64,000 nt of DNA. Source: Actinomycetota bacterium. Its GTDB lineage: Bacteria; Actinomycetota; UBA4738; HRBIN12. Positions 44,716 through 53,791 of this stretch are shown here, piece by piece. The position numbers were made by a program, and so were the translations under genes. The stretch lies in assembly GCA_040881665.1 (NCBI GenBank), contig JBBECT010000005.1, positions 588,138-652,137 on the forward strand, read 5' to 3'. The notes below the pieces were generated by a model. That model saw only the letters and a list, made by a program, of their open reading frames with translations, was not told the DNA's origin and ran no database searches. Numbering within the stretch: position 1 is the stretch's first letter; each line of letters starts with the position of its first letter.

Positions 44716-45879
44716 TCAGCGGCGATCGGCGACCACGTGAGCGCGCCCCTCGTCCCACGTCAGGAACGCCTCGTCGCCCGGCCGCCACTCCCGCCCCTCG
44801 ACCGACACGACCGTCACGATCGCGACGATCGCCACGCCGTCGGGACCGCGGAGCTCGAGCCGCAAGCCCGTGCCCTGGAAGATCACGTCCTCGACCGTCG
44901 TGGGCACGACGTGTCCCGCAGGGGGACGTTCGCGATGGACGTCGATCGACTCGGGCCGGAGCATCAGCGCCACCTCGTCACCGATCGCGGGAGTCGTGTC
45001 CGGCGGAGCACCGATCGAAGCCGCCGGGAGCACGGTGCCGGCATAGCGCACGTCGGTCGTCTCGCCGATGCGTTCGATCGTGCCGGGAAGCAGGTTCGCG
45101 GTCCCGATGAAGTCGGCCACGAACCTCGAGGTCGGGCGGAAGTAGATCTCGCGGGGTGTACCGAGCTGTTCCACGCGTCCGCCGTCCATCACCGCGATCC
45201 GATCCGACATCGTCATCGCCTCTTCCTGATCGTGCGTGACGTACACGAACGAGATGCCGACCTCCCGCTGGATCCGCTTCAGCTCGATCTGCATCTCCTT
45301 GCGGAGCTTGAGGTCGAGGGCGCCGAGCGGCTCGTCGAGCAGGAGCACGAGCGGGTCGTTCACGAGGGCCCGGGCAAGCCCCACCCGCTGCTGCTGCCCG
45401 CCCGACATCTGGCTCGGCATCCGATCGGCGAGTGCGTCCATCTGCACGGTGCTCAGCGCCTCGCGCACACGACGGTCGATCTCGTCCTTCGGCAGCTTCG
45501 CCCGGCGCGGGCCGAACGCGACGTTGCGGTACACGCTCATGTGCGGGAACAACGCGTAGTTCTGGAACACGAGATTCGTCGGTCGCTTGAAGGGCGGGAT
45601 CTGCGTCGCCTCGACCCCATCGAGCAGCAGGCGACCGTCGCTCGGCTCCTCGAACCCTGCGAGCATGCGCAGGGTCGTCGTCTTGCCGCAGCCGCTCGGC
45701 CCGAGCAGAGAGAAGAACTCGCCACGAGCCACCCGCAGGCTCACGTCGTCGACCGCGACGACCTCGCCGAAGCGTTTCGTCACGTGATCGAGCTCGAGCG
45801 CCGGCGGCGTTCCCTCGCTTGCCGCCCGTTCCTCGGGCGTACGCGGACCGTCGGTCATCGGTTCGGAGGTCGTCGTCAT
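44716..45879 (-). CDS. potA: Spermidine/putrescine ABC transporter ATPase
   Basis: ABC ATPase of 387 residues: Walker A GPSGCGKTTT, Q-loop VFQNYALFPHMSV, signature MSGGQQQRVGLARAL, Walker B VLLLDEPLGALDLK and His switch YVTHDQEEA, then a C-terminal TOBE regulatory domain. This is the PotA pattern, with two permeases and a PotD-like binding protein upstream. ATG 45879 overlaps the permease stop (ATGA). It energises polyamine uptake; other ligands of this family are possible. Confidence 0.93.
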   Translation of the reverse strand: MTTTSEPMTDGPRTPEERAASEGTPPALELDHVTKRFGEVVAVDDVSLRVARGEFFSLLGPSGCGKTTTLRMLAGFEEPSDGRLLLDGVEATQIPPFKRPTNLVFQNYALFPHMSVYRNVAFGPRRAKLPKDEIDRRVREALSTVQMDALADRMPSQMSGGQQQRVGLARALVNDPLVLLLDEPLGALDLKLRKEMQIELKRIQREVGISFVYVTHDQEEAMTMSDRIAVMDGGRVEQLGTPREIYFRPTSRFVADFIGTANLLPGTIERIGETTDVRYAGTVLPAASIGAPPDTTPAIGDEVALMLRPESIDVHRERPPAGHVVPTTVEDVIFQGTGLRLELRGPDGVAIVAIVTVVSVEGREWRPGDEAFLTWDEGRAHVVADRR

Positions 45880-46748
45880 GCCTGCAACCGCCCCACCTTC
45901 GAGATCTTGATGCTCAGCCACACCATCAGCGACGAGATCGCGAGCACGACGAAGCTCAGCGCCGATCCGACCCCCCAGTCCCCGCGAGCGTTGAACTCCT
46001 CCTCGATCAGGGACGCGATCATGTACCCCTCTCGCCCGCCGACGACCGCCGGCGATGCGAAGTCCGACAGCATCGGGACGAACACGATGATGATCGCCGC
46101 GATGAATCCCGTCGCCGAGAGCGGGAGCAGCACCTCCCGCAGGATCGTGAACCAGCTGGCTCCGAGATCACGCGCGGCCTCGATCAAACTGCGGTTCACC
46201 GTCTTCAACGCAGCGTAGATCGGGATCACGACGAAGGCGAGGGATCCCGTCGCGAGCACGATGATCACGGCGGTCTTCGTGAACAGGATCGTGAGCGGTT
46301 GCTCGATGACCCCGAGTCCCTGGAGCAGCTTGTTGATGACCCCCTCCTTGTTCATCACGATCTGCCACGCGTACAGCCGGATCAGCGGATTCAGTTCGTC
46401 GGTCAACACGAGGGCCAGCAGCATCGGGATCTCCCACTTGCCGGCTCGGAAGGCGAGGAAGCTCGCGATCGGGAACGCCACCACGAACAGGATCAACATC
46501 GCCGTGACCGTGATGAAGATCGTGTCGATGAAGACGCTTCGGTAGATGGGCTCCCCGAGCACCTCCGTGTAGTTGTCGAGCGTGAAGCTTCCGTCGCCGG
46601 TGATGTCGGCGTGCGTGAAGCTCACCCACGTCAGATAGATCAGGGGAGCCGCGAAGAACGCGAGCAGCGTCAGCACCGGACTCGCGAGGACCGCCGCGGC
46701 CGTTCGCCGGCCGAACGCCACACCGGAACTCGAGATCTGCGCGCTCAC
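45876..46748 (-). CDS. potB: Polyamine ABC transporter permease, PotB type
   Basis: Permease of 290 residues with six helices and the EAA loop (SLIEAARDLGASWFTILREVLLPLS). The N-terminal helix is followed by a long periplasmic-type loop (HADITGDGSFTLDNYTEVL) typical of PotB. GTG 46748 overlaps the upstream potC stop (GTGA) and the gene overlaps potA at its end, making a tightly coupled operon. Confidence 0.92.
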   Translation of the reverse strand: MSAQISSSGVAFGRRTAAAVLASPVLTLLAFFAAPLIYLTWVSFTHADITGDGSFTLDNYTEVLGEPIYRSVFIDTIFITVTAMLILFVVAFPIASFLAFRAGKWEIPMLLALVLTDELNPLIRLYAWQIVMNKEGVINKLLQGLGVIEQPLTILFTKTAVIIVLATGSLAFVVIPIYAALKTVNRSLIEAARDLGASWFTILREVLLPLSATGFIAAIIIVFVPMLSDFASPAVVGGREGYMIASLIEEEFNARGDWGVGSALSFVVLAISSLMVWLSIKISKVGRLQA

Positions 46749-47668
46749 TGCTGCGGACCCCCGGCAACGAGATTGCGGACGTCCTGCCCGGAGCGGATCG
46801 CGGAGCGCCGGAGAAGGTAGTAGGCGAAGTACACGACGATCACCGTCACGAACGTGACGAGGGTCGACACCGCGTTCACCATCGGGAGGTTCGTGCCCTG
46901 GCGCAGGCGCGAGAACACCCATACCGTGAACATCCGTTCCCCTCCGACCGTGAAGAAGGTGACCGTGAAGCTGTTGAACGACCACCCGAACACGAAGATC
47001 GCGGCGGCGGCCAGCGCCGGAACCAGGTACGGCAGCAACACGAACCACACCAGTTCCTTGCGCGTCGCGCCCAGGTCGAGCGCGGCCTCCTCCAAGGAGC
47101 GATCGAACCGGTAGAGCGCCGCGATCACGATCGCCATCACGAGCGGGAAGCCCACGACGATGTGCATCACGCCGACCGTGTAGAGCGACAGCGGGATGTC
47201 GATCTTGCTGAAGGTCACGAGGGCCCCGACGCCCACCAGCAGCGAGGGCACCACGAGCGGAAGCGTCATCGAACCCGCGACCACCCCTCGCCCAGGGAAG
47301 ACGAATCGAGCAATCCCGAACGCTCCCAGGGTCCCGAGGATCACGCATATCGGGGTCGTCAGACCGGCGACGAGCAGGGAGTTCCGCAGCGACTCGCGCA
47401 TCGCCGGATCCGAGAGGGCCTCCTCGTAGAACCGGAGGGTGAACCCCTGGAAGCCGAACGACAGGATCTGCGAGTCGTTGAAGCTGAGGAACGCCAGCAA
47501 CAGGAACGGCCCGAACAGGATCAGCGCGCCGAACGCGAGCAACAGAGCAGACGCGACCTTCGTGAGCCGTTCGCGCCGGTGGATCGTCCAGAAGACGCGA
47601 GGGATCGACGGGCGGGCGGACGGGGCACGCGCCCCACCCGCCTCGACCGTCGACTGCCCCGCGCTCAC
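46745..47668 (-). CDS. potC: Polyamine ABC transporter permease, PotC type
   Basis: Permease of 307 residues with a disordered 25-residue N-terminus, six helices and the EAA loop (SLEEAALDLGATRKELVWFVLLPYL). A SFNDSQILSFGFQGFTLRFYEE segment after the first helix is typical of PotC. GTG 47668 is at the head of the coupled potC-potB-potA run. The gene lies 63 nt downstream of potD. Confidence 0.92.
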   Translation of the reverse strand: MSAGQSTVEAGGARAPSARPSIPRVFWTIHRRERLTKVASALLLAFGALILFGPFLLLAFLSFNDSQILSFGFQGFTLRFYEEALSDPAMRESLRNSLLVAGLTTPICVILGTLGAFGIARFVFPGRGVVAGSMTLPLVVPSLLVGVGALVTFSKIDIPLSLYTVGVMHIVVGFPLVMAIVIAALYRFDRSLEEAALDLGATRKELVWFVLLPYLVPALAAAAIFVFGWSFNSFTVTFFTVGGERMFTVWVFSRLRQGTNLPMVNAVSTLVTFVTVIVVYFAYYLLRRSAIRSGQDVRNLVAGGPQQ

Positions 47669-47731
47669 CGCTGGGAACCCGCCGGCGTCAGCGCATCCGG
47701 GTCGTCACGACCCGGCATCGATCGCCGTCGT

Positions 47732-48838
47732 TCAGGAGGCAAGGTACTGACGCCACGCGTCTTCCCACTCGTCGATGTTCTCGGGCGTGGTCTCGGGAAC
47801 AGCCGTCGAGATGACGTCCTCGGCCTCGTCGAGACGCAGGTTGTCGATCGTCTTCTGACTGGCCACGTCCAGGATCGCCGGGTTCGAGCCCCAGTATTCG
47901 AGCTCCTCGGCGACCGAGTTCTGGATCTCCGGGTCGAGCATGTGGTTGATGAAGGCGTACGAGGCGTCGAGGTTCTCCGCGTTCTCGGAGATGCTCAGCC
48001 CGCACACCCACGACACCGAGCCCTCTTCCGGGGTGACGAACGCGAAGTTGCCGCCCTCCTTGTTCAGGACGCGGACGAGCTCGGGGCCGGCCTGCACCGC
48101 GAGGATCTCCTCCTGCTCCATCAGGTTGATCAGCTGCGCGTCCTCGTCGAAGACGGTCCGAACGCGGTCCGAGTTGATCAGGTAGTCACGCACCTGCTCG
48201 ATCTGCTCGGAGGTAAGGTCGAACACGTTCTCGAACCCGAGCGCGGCCGCCACCATCGGCATCGAGTCCGTCGAGTCGTTCTCCAGCGCGATCTGGCCCT
48301 CCCAGTCCCCCTCGAACAGGGTCTGGTAGCCGGTGATCGTGCCCTCCGGGATCCGATCGGCGTTGTAGACGATGCCGTCGATGCCGCCCTGGGTCGGCGC
48401 CATCCAGAACTCACCGTCGACCTCGACGTCGACGCCGTCCTTCATGAAGGCGTAGATCTGATCCCAGGTCTCGATTCGACTCGTGTCGATCGGCTGCAAC
48501 AGCTCGCCCTGGATCAACTGGTTCATCTCACCGGCACAGGTCTCGACCACGTCGGCCTGGAACCCGCCGCGCAGCTTCGTGACCGTGTCCGAGGCGTCGC
48601 CGAAGGCGACACCGTTGACCTCGAGATCGGGGTTGGCCTCCTGGAACGGCTCTTGGATGAACGGGAAGAGCGTGTCCTCGTAGGCGAAGATCGTGACCTC
48701 GCCGGTCAACGGTCCCGCCGGCGCGGCGCTCGTGCCCGCGTCGGTCGGCTCGTCGTCGTCGTCGCCGCCACACGCGCCCATCGTCAGAGCGAGCGCGAGC
48801 GCGATCGGGCCCACCTTCCACAGGTGCTTGTTCACCAC
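47732..48838 (-). CDS. potD: Extracellular polyamine-binding lipoprotein, PotD type
   Basis: Solute-binding protein of about 368 residues. Lipoprotein signal (LALALTMGAC, with an acidic GGDDDDEP after the Cys) and the PotD/PotF-type fold (YEDTLFPFIQEPFQEAN, ADVVETCAGEMNQLIQ, WMAPTQGGIDGIVYNADRI, SWVCGLSISENAENLDASYAFINHMLDPE). Two consecutive GTG codons (48838 and 48835) follow AGGAGG. It binds putrescine or spermidine outside the membrane, by context. A divergent region of 210 bp separates it from pit. Confidence 0.9.
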   Translation of the reverse strand: MVNKHLWKVGPIALALALTMGACGGDDDDEPTDAGTSAAPAGPLTGEVTIFAYEDTLFPFIQEPFQEANPDLEVNGVAFGDASDTVTKLRGGFQADVVETCAGEMNQLIQGELLQPIDTSRIETWDQIYAFMKDGVDVEVDGEFWMAPTQGGIDGIVYNADRIPEGTITGYQTLFEGDWEGQIALENDSTDSMPMVAAALGFENVFDLTSEQIEQVRDYLINSDRVRTVFDEDAQLINLMEQEEILAVQAGPELVRVLNKEGGNFAFVTPEEGSVSWVCGLSISENAENLDASYAFINHMLDPEIQNSVAEELEYWGSNPAILDVASQKTIDNLRLDEAEDVISTAVPETTPENIDEWEDAWRQYLAS

Positions 48839-48924
48839 GTGTCCCTCCTTGTGCCGCCTCGAGGCCCCGAAGGGCCCTACCGGAGCTGCCGTAGCGCCGC
48901 ACGCTAGCACGGCAAGCTGCAGAC

Positions 48925-48939
48925 TGTCGACAGGTAACA
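48925..48939. promoter_or_regulatory. Possible weak copy of the TGT-N9-ACA dyad upstream of potD
   Basis: TGTCGACAGGTAACA lies about 87-101 bp upstream of potD. It has the same arm spacing (TGT-N9-ACA) as the two strong dyads near pucR and the dehydrogenase operon, but only the arm ends match and not the CGGA core. Low confidence; listed because potD belongs to the same predicted pathway. Confidence 0.25.
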
Positions 48940-48989
48940 ATCCGTGCCCTACGCTGCGGGGATGCGCCTATGTGAAGGAGCGTGAACCC

Positions 48990-49055
48990 GTGAACGCCAG
49001 CACGAACGCGCCTGCTGCCCCCAGGTACGCGCGTGCACCCGCGCGCGGATGGTGA
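48990..49055 (+). CDS. Short upstream ORF overlapping the pit start
   Basis: GTG at 48990 follows AAGGAG with 9-nt spacing and opens 21 codons (VNASTNAPAAPRYARAPARGW) ending at TGA 49053-49055, across the pit ATG/GTG. The pit start itself has no clear Shine-Dalgarno, so ribosomes finishing this leader could restart there. Translation of the leader is inferred. Confidence 0.35.
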   Translation: MNASTNAPAAPRYARAPARGW

Positions 49056-50014
49056 ACCCCTCCGACGTGCTGGTCGGCGCCCTGGCGGTGACGTTCGTCG
49101 TGGTCAACGGCTCGAATGACGGCGCCGCCCTCGTCGCGAGCGGCCTGTCGATCCGGGCGCTCGCTCCCGGGGTGGCGATCGCCCTCTCGGCGCTGGCGGT
49201 CGCTCTCGTCCCGGCGGTGGTGGGAACCCGGGTCGCCACCACGCTGGCCGATCGCATGGTGTCCTTCGGCGAGCAGGGTGGACGGGCGGCGCTCGCCTCG
49301 GCGGTGGCGGCCTCGCTGCTCGTGGTGGGAGTCCTGATCCGTCTCCGGTTGCCGACGAGCATGACCGTCGCGATCGTCGGGGGGATCGCCGGGGCGGGTG
49401 TCGGTGCGGGCCTGGAGGTCGGCTGGGGAACGATCGCACTCGTCCTGGGACTCGCCGTCGCCGCTCCCCTGCTGGGGTTCGCGATCGCGTTGGCCGCGAT
49501 GCGCCTCGTCCAGCTACGAGGCGCCACGTCGGCCCCCGCGGCCCGCCGACTGCGTCGTGGCCATATCGTCGGGTACTGTGCGCAGGCCGTGGCCTACGGT
49601 GTGAACGACGCGCAGAAGATGTATGCGGTGACGGCGGTCCTGTTCGCCGCATCGTCGGATCCGGTGCTCGCCCGACCGCTCCCGTCGCTCGCGATCGCGG
49701 GAGGGTTCGCAGCCGGCGCCGTGATCGGGCTCCCACGGCAGGCCTCGACGGTCGCCACCGGGGTCCTCGCCCTCCGACCCCTGCAGACGGTCGTCGGCGA
49801 GTTCGCGACCGCGGCGGCGGTGATCGGCACCGGGCTGCTCGGGGCGCCGGTCAGCTCCACCCAGACGATGCTCGGCGCTCTCGTCGGGACCGGAGTGAGC
49901 CAGGGATCTCGTCGGGTCCGATGGCGGATCGCCGCCCAGCTCCTGGTCGCCTGGGCGATCACGATGCCCGCTGCGTTCGTGGTCGGGCTCGCGCTGGGAG
50001 CGGTGACGGCGTGA
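49049..50014 (+). CDS. pit: Inorganic phosphate transporter (PiT family)
   Basis: Membrane transporter of 321 residues with about ten helices and the duplicated PiT signature: VVVNGSNDGAAL at residues 17-28 and AYGVNDAQKMYAV near 190, plus PVSSTQTMLGALVG. It is a low-affinity phosphate/metal-phosphate symporter. The start (ATG 49049 or GTG 49052) lacks a clear ribosome site. The stop overlaps the GTG of the DUF47 gene, the usual regulatory partner. Confidence 0.93.
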   Translation: MVNPSDVLVGALAVTFVVVNGSNDGAALVASGLSIRALAPGVAIALSALAVALVPAVVGTRVATTLADRMVSFGEQGGRAALASAVAASLLVVGVLIRLRLPTSMTVAIVGGIAGAGVGAGLEVGWGTIALVLGLAVAAPLLGFAIALAAMRLVQLRGATSAPAARRLRRGHIVGYCAQAVAYGVNDAQKMYAVTAVLFAASSDPVLARPLPSLAIAGGFAAGAVIGLPRQASTVATGVLALRPLQTVVGEFATAAAVIGTGLLGAPVSSTQTMLGALVGTGVSQGSRRVRWRIAAQLLVAWAITMPAAFVVGLALGAVTA

Positions 50015-50664
50015 AAGAGCCACGCGGATCCCGGCTCCGGAGGTTCGCCCGCGATCTCGCGGGACGATCCGACATCGACTTCGTCGCCGCTCTTGGGGCG
50101 CATATCGACGCGACGCTGCGCGGATGTGCGATCGCACGCGACCTTGTCGAGCGTCGCGTTCCCGCCGAGGAGGCGCATCGCCGGATCGCCGACGCCGAGC
50201 ACGACGGGGACGACGCGCGTCACCGGCTGATCGAGCTCCTCGCGCGGTCCCTCGCGACACCGATCGACCGTGAGGACCTGTTCCGTCTGTCCCGGTCGAT
50301 CGACGATGTGCTCGACAACCTGCGGGACTTCATCCGGGAGCTCGAGCTCTACGAGGTCCGGCCCCCCGTGTCGGTGGGCACGATCATCGTCGCGATCACC
50401 GAGGGGATGTGGATGCTGCGCGATGCCGTCGACGCACTCGCGTCGGAGCCCGGCGCGGTCACGGGCTCGGCCCTCGCCGCGAAGAAGCGCGGCAACCGCG
50501 TGCGGATCGGCTATGAGACGGCCGTCGTCGAGGTCCTCACCGGATCGGTGACCGCCGAGATGCTCCGGCGCCGGGAGCTCCTGCGCCGGCTCGACGTGGT
50601 CGGCTTGCGATTGGGAGAGGCTGCGGACGCCCTCTCGGACGCGTCGATGAAACGGAGCCACTGA
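50011..50664 (+). CDS. DUF47/PhoU-like partner of the phosphate transporter
   Basis: Helical PhoU-like protein of 217 residues: ...HEDGDDARHRLIELLARS-type acidic helix (HDGDDARHR), SIDDVLDNLRDFIRELELYEV, and a long C-terminal helical hairpin. DUF47 proteins are usually encoded with PiT carriers and are thought to regulate them. GTG 50011 overlaps the pit stop (GTGA). Confidence 0.9.
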   Translation: MKEPRGSRLRRFARDLAGRSDIDFVAALGAHIDATLRGCAIARDLVERRVPAEEAHRRIADAEHDGDDARHRLIELLARSLATPIDREDLFRLSRSIDDVLDNLRDFIRELELYEVRPPVSVGTIIVAITEGMWMLRDAVDALASEPGAVTGSALAAKKRGNRVRIGYETAVVEVLTGSVTAEMLRRRELLRRLDVVGLRLGEAADALSDASMKRSH

Positions 50665-50705
50665 CCCCCACGGGCCCCCGGTCTCCCGCCGGCGACCACG
50701 GCCGA

Positions 50706-52133
50706 TCAGAGGGGGACGTGCGAGAGCACCATGATGCGGGGCTCGGTCATCTCCTCCATCGCCCAGCGCAGGCCCTCCCGGCCGAAGCCGGAGTCCTTCG
50801 AGCCGCCGTAGGGCATCTGGTCGGCGCGGAAGGCCGAGACGTCGTTCACGATCACGCCGCCGGTCTCGATCGTCCGATGCGCCTGGAACGCCCGGTTGAT
50901 GTCGTTGGTGAACACCCCGGCCTGCAATCCGTACTTCGAGTCGTTCACCTCCGCGAGCGCGTCGTCGAACGTCTCGTAGGGCGTGATCGTGGCGACCGGA
51001 CCGAAGACCTCCTCGCAGCGAACCTTCATCTCGGGCGTGGTGTTCGCGAGCAGCGTCGGCACATAGCACGTGCCCTCCCGCCGCCCGCCGGTGAGCAACT
51101 CGGCTCCGGCGGCGACGGCTTCGTTCACCCACTGCTCGATCCGGTCGAGCGAACCCGCGTCGATCACGGGGCCGACGTCGACGGTCGGGTCCATCGGGTC
51201 ACCGACCTTCAGGCTCTCGACCTGCTTGACCACGCGCGCGACGAAGTCCTCGTAAACCTCGGACTGGACGAGGATCCGCTGCACGCTGATGCAGCTCTGA
51301 CCCGCCTGATAGTAGCCGCCGAACGCGACGCGCTGGGCGGCGAGGTCCAGGTCGGCGTCCGAGTGCACGATCACTCCGGCGTTCCCGCCGAGCTCGAGGG
51401 TGACGTGCTTGCGGGGATCGAGACCCTTGAGGTACCAGCCGACACCGGACGATCCGGTGAAGGAGATCTTCCGGTAGCGCTCGTCGCGCGCCATCGTATC
51501 GGCGACCTTCGAGGAGACCGGCAGCACCGACATCATCCCCTTCGGCAGGTCGGTCTCGGCGAACAGCTCCGCCAGCACGAGCGCCCCGATCGGCGTGGCG
51601 CTCGCCGGCTTGATCACGATCGGCGCCCCGACGCCGAGTGCCGGCGCCACCTTGTGCGCAACGAGGTTCAGCGGGAAGTTGAACGGTGAGATCCCGAGCA
51701 CGGGACCGAACGGGAAGCGCCGGATCAGGCCGACCCGAGACCCGAGGGACGCCTCCGTATCGAGCCGGACGAGCTCGTCGTCGCCGTGCCTGATCACCTC
51801 GGACGCCCACCGGTAGGTCGACACCGCGCGGGTCGCCTCGACCGTGGCCCACTTCAGGGGCTTGCCGCCCTCGGCGGCGATCAGCCTCGCGTTCTCCTCG
51901 ATCCGATCCTCGAGCCGGCGTGAGATGTGGTCGAGAGCGTCGGCCCGGGCATGGACGGGCAGATGCTGGGACTCGGTGAACGTCTCGGACGCCGCCGCGG
52001 TCGCCTCTTCGACGTCCGCTTCGGTCGGGATCCCGATCTCACCGACGACGCTGCCGTCGTAGGGGCTGTGGACCTCGAAGGAGTCGTCCCCCGTTCGCCA
52101 CGACCCGTTCACCAAGTAGGGCCTCGCGCTCAT
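50706..52133 (-). CDS. Aldehyde dehydrogenase, probable succinate-semialdehyde type
   Basis: NAD(P)-dependent aldehyde dehydrogenase of 475 residues. Catalytic Cys is in YYQAGQSCISVQR and Glu in TLELGGNAG; cofactor motifs include FTGSSGVGW. The C-terminal MPYGGSKDSGFGREG is family-typical. With GabT and an aminobutyraldehyde-type dehydrogenase in the same island, oxidation of succinate semialdehyde to succinate is the likely role; the motifs do not exclude other aldehydes. ATG 52133 follows AGGAGGCACG, 8 nt past the previous stop. Confidence 0.85.
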   Translation of the reverse strand: MSARPYLVNGSWRTGDDSFEVHSPYDGSVVGEIGIPTEADVEEATAAASETFTESQHLPVHARADALDHISRRLEDRIEENARLIAAEGGKPLKWATVEATRAVSTYRWASEVIRHGDDELVRLDTEASLGSRVGLIRRFPFGPVLGISPFNFPLNLVAHKVAPALGVGAPIVIKPASATPIGALVLAELFAETDLPKGMMSVLPVSSKVADTMARDERYRKISFTGSSGVGWYLKGLDPRKHVTLELGGNAGVIVHSDADLDLAAQRVAFGGYYQAGQSCISVQRILVQSEVYEDFVARVVKQVESLKVGDPMDPTVDVGPVIDAGSLDRIEQWVNEAVAAGAELLTGGRREGTCYVPTLLANTTPEMKVRCEEVFGPVATITPYETFDDALAEVNDSKYGLQAGVFTNDINRAFQAHRTIETGGVIVNDVSAFRADQMPYGGSKDSGFGREGLRWAMEEMTEPRIMVLSHVPL

Positions 52134-52141
52134 CGTGCCTC

Positions 52142-53593
52142 CTAGTCGAGGGACGCCATCACGTGCTTGATGTTCGTGTACTCCTCGATCGAGTAGATCG
52201 ACATGTCTTTGCCGTGGCCGGACTCCTTGTAGCCGCCGTGCGGCATCTCGGGCGTCAGCGGGATGTGGGTGTTGATCCACACGGTGCCGAATTGGAGCTT
52301 GCGACTCATCCGGAGCGCGCGACCGACGTCGCGGGTCCACACCGACGCGGCGAGTCCGTACTTGACACCGTTGGCCCACGCGAGCGCTTGCTCCTCGTCG
52401 GCGAACCGCTGCATCGTGATCACCGGTCCGAACACCTCGTTCTGGATGATCTCGTCGTCCTGCTCCATCCCGGTGAGCACGGTCGGCTGGAACCAGAAGC
52501 CGTCGCGGTCGATCCGCTGGCCGCCGGTCGCCGCCGTGATCCCCCGCGACTTCGCGCGGTCGACGAAGCCGGTGATCCGTTCGAGCTGTTCGGACGACAC
52601 GACCGACCCCATCGCTGACTCGTCGTCCCAGATGTCGCCGACCTTCATCGCGTTCACGTTGTCGACGACCTTGTCGACCAGCTTCTCGTACATACCCGGA
52701 CCGGCGATCACCCGGGTCGCAGCGGTGCAGTCCTGCCCGGAGTTGAAGGTGCCGGCGACCTGAATCCATTCGGCCGCCGCCGCGATGTCCGCGTCGTCGA
52801 ACACGATCACCGGGGCCTTGCCGCCGAGCTCAAGATGCACGCGCTTGAGCGTGTCGGCGGCGTTGCGGCTGATCAGCTTCCCCGTGTCGACGTCGCCGGT
52901 GAGCGACACGATGCCGACGTCGGGGTTGCGGACGAGGGCGTCGCCGGCGGGAACGCCGTCACCGGTCACGACGTTGAACACGCCGGGCGGGAAGATCTCC
53001 GCCTCCTGGATCAGCTCGGCGAAGCGCAGGAGCGTTAGCGGGGTCCACTCCGAGGGCTTGATCACGATGCTGTTGCCCGCCGCGAGCGCCGGGCCGAGCT
53101 TCCAGGTCGCCATGTACAACGGGTAGTTCCACGGAGCGATCAGACCGGCGACCCCGATCGGCTCGCGCCGGATGAAGCTCGTGAATCCCTTCATGTACTC
53201 GCCCGCCGCGCGGCCTTCGAGGAGCCGCGCGCCGCCCGCGAAGAAGCGGAACTGATCGGCGATCACGGGGATCTCCTCGGACATCGTCAGCGCGAAGACC
53301 TTCCCGACGTTCTCCGACTCGATCCGCCCGAGCTCCTCACCGTGCTTCTCGACGAGGTCGGCCATCTTCAGCAGCGCGGCCTGCCGCTCGCCCGGTGTGG
53401 CGTCGGACCAGGTCGACTCGAATGCGGTCTTCGCAGCATCGACGGCACGGTTCACGTCATCGGCGGAGGCCTTCGGGACCTGCGCGATCACCTGCCCACT
53501 CGCCGGGCTGATCACGTCCTGGGTCTCGCCGGTCGAGGAGTCAACCCATTCCCCGTTGATGAACATCTTGTGGGTCTTGACGGACGTGGCCAT
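52142..53593 (-). CDS. Aldehyde dehydrogenase, probable gamma-aminobutyraldehyde type
   Basis: Aldehyde dehydrogenase of 483 residues with cofactor site [21 protein letters not shown], catalytic Glu in LELGGKAP and Cys in [12 protein letters not shown]. It resembles PatD/YdcW-type enzymes that oxidise 4-aminobutyraldehyde to GABA in putrescine breakdown. ATG 53593 is preferred over 53602 because GAGGGGG is 9 nt upstream. It heads an operon with the 50706-52133 gene. A TGTAC-N5-GGACA dyad lies about 134 bp upstream. Confidence 0.87.
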   Translation of the reverse strand: MATSVKTHKMFINGEWVDSSTGETQDVISPASGQVIAQVPKASADDVNRAVDAAKTAFESTWSDATPGERQAALLKMADLVEKHGEELGRIESENVGKVFALTMSEEIPVIADQFRFFAGGARLLEGRAAGEYMKGFTSFIRREPIGVAGLIAPWNYPLYMATWKLGPALAAGNSIVIKPSEWTPLTLLRFAELIQEAEIFPPGVFNVVTGDGVPAGDALVRNPDVGIVSLTGDVDTGKLISRNAADTLKRVHLELGGKAPVIVFDDADIAAAAEWIQVAGTFNSGQDCTAATRVIAGPGMYEKLVDKVVDNVNAMKVGDIWDDESAMGSVVSSEQLERITGFVDRAKSRGITAATGGQRIDRDGFWFQPTVLTGMEQDDEIIQNEVFGPVITMQRFADEEQALAWANGVKYGLAASVWTRDVGRALRMSRKLQFGTVWINTHIPLTPEMPHGGYKESGHGKDMSIYSIEEYTNIKHVMASLD

Positions 53594-53726
53594 CCTCGAC
53601 ATCCCCCTCGTGCTGAGCGTTGTGCCGATCCACGGCGGCGCCGGGCCGGAAGCCGAGCGTCCAGTATGCCCCGCAGGGCCCGGAACGGACCACCCCGCGA
53701 GGTGGCCACCGCGCCGGGCGCGCGAT

Positions 53727-53741
53727 TGTACGGAGGGGACA
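53727..53741. promoter_or_regulatory. Predicted PucR operator, copy 1 (dehydrogenase operon)
   Basis: TGTACGGAGGGGACA, with flanking T and A extending the dyad to TTGT...ACAA, lies in the 198-bp gap between pucR's stop and the dehydrogenase start. It matches the copy at 55351 at 13 of 15 positions, including the core CGGA. Two occurrences at the two promoters of one pathway argue for a shared regulator. Confidence 0.6.
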
Positions 53742-53791
53742 ACGACCGGAGGACCCGATGGAGACCGTGTCCACGCCGGGGGGAGGTCCCG

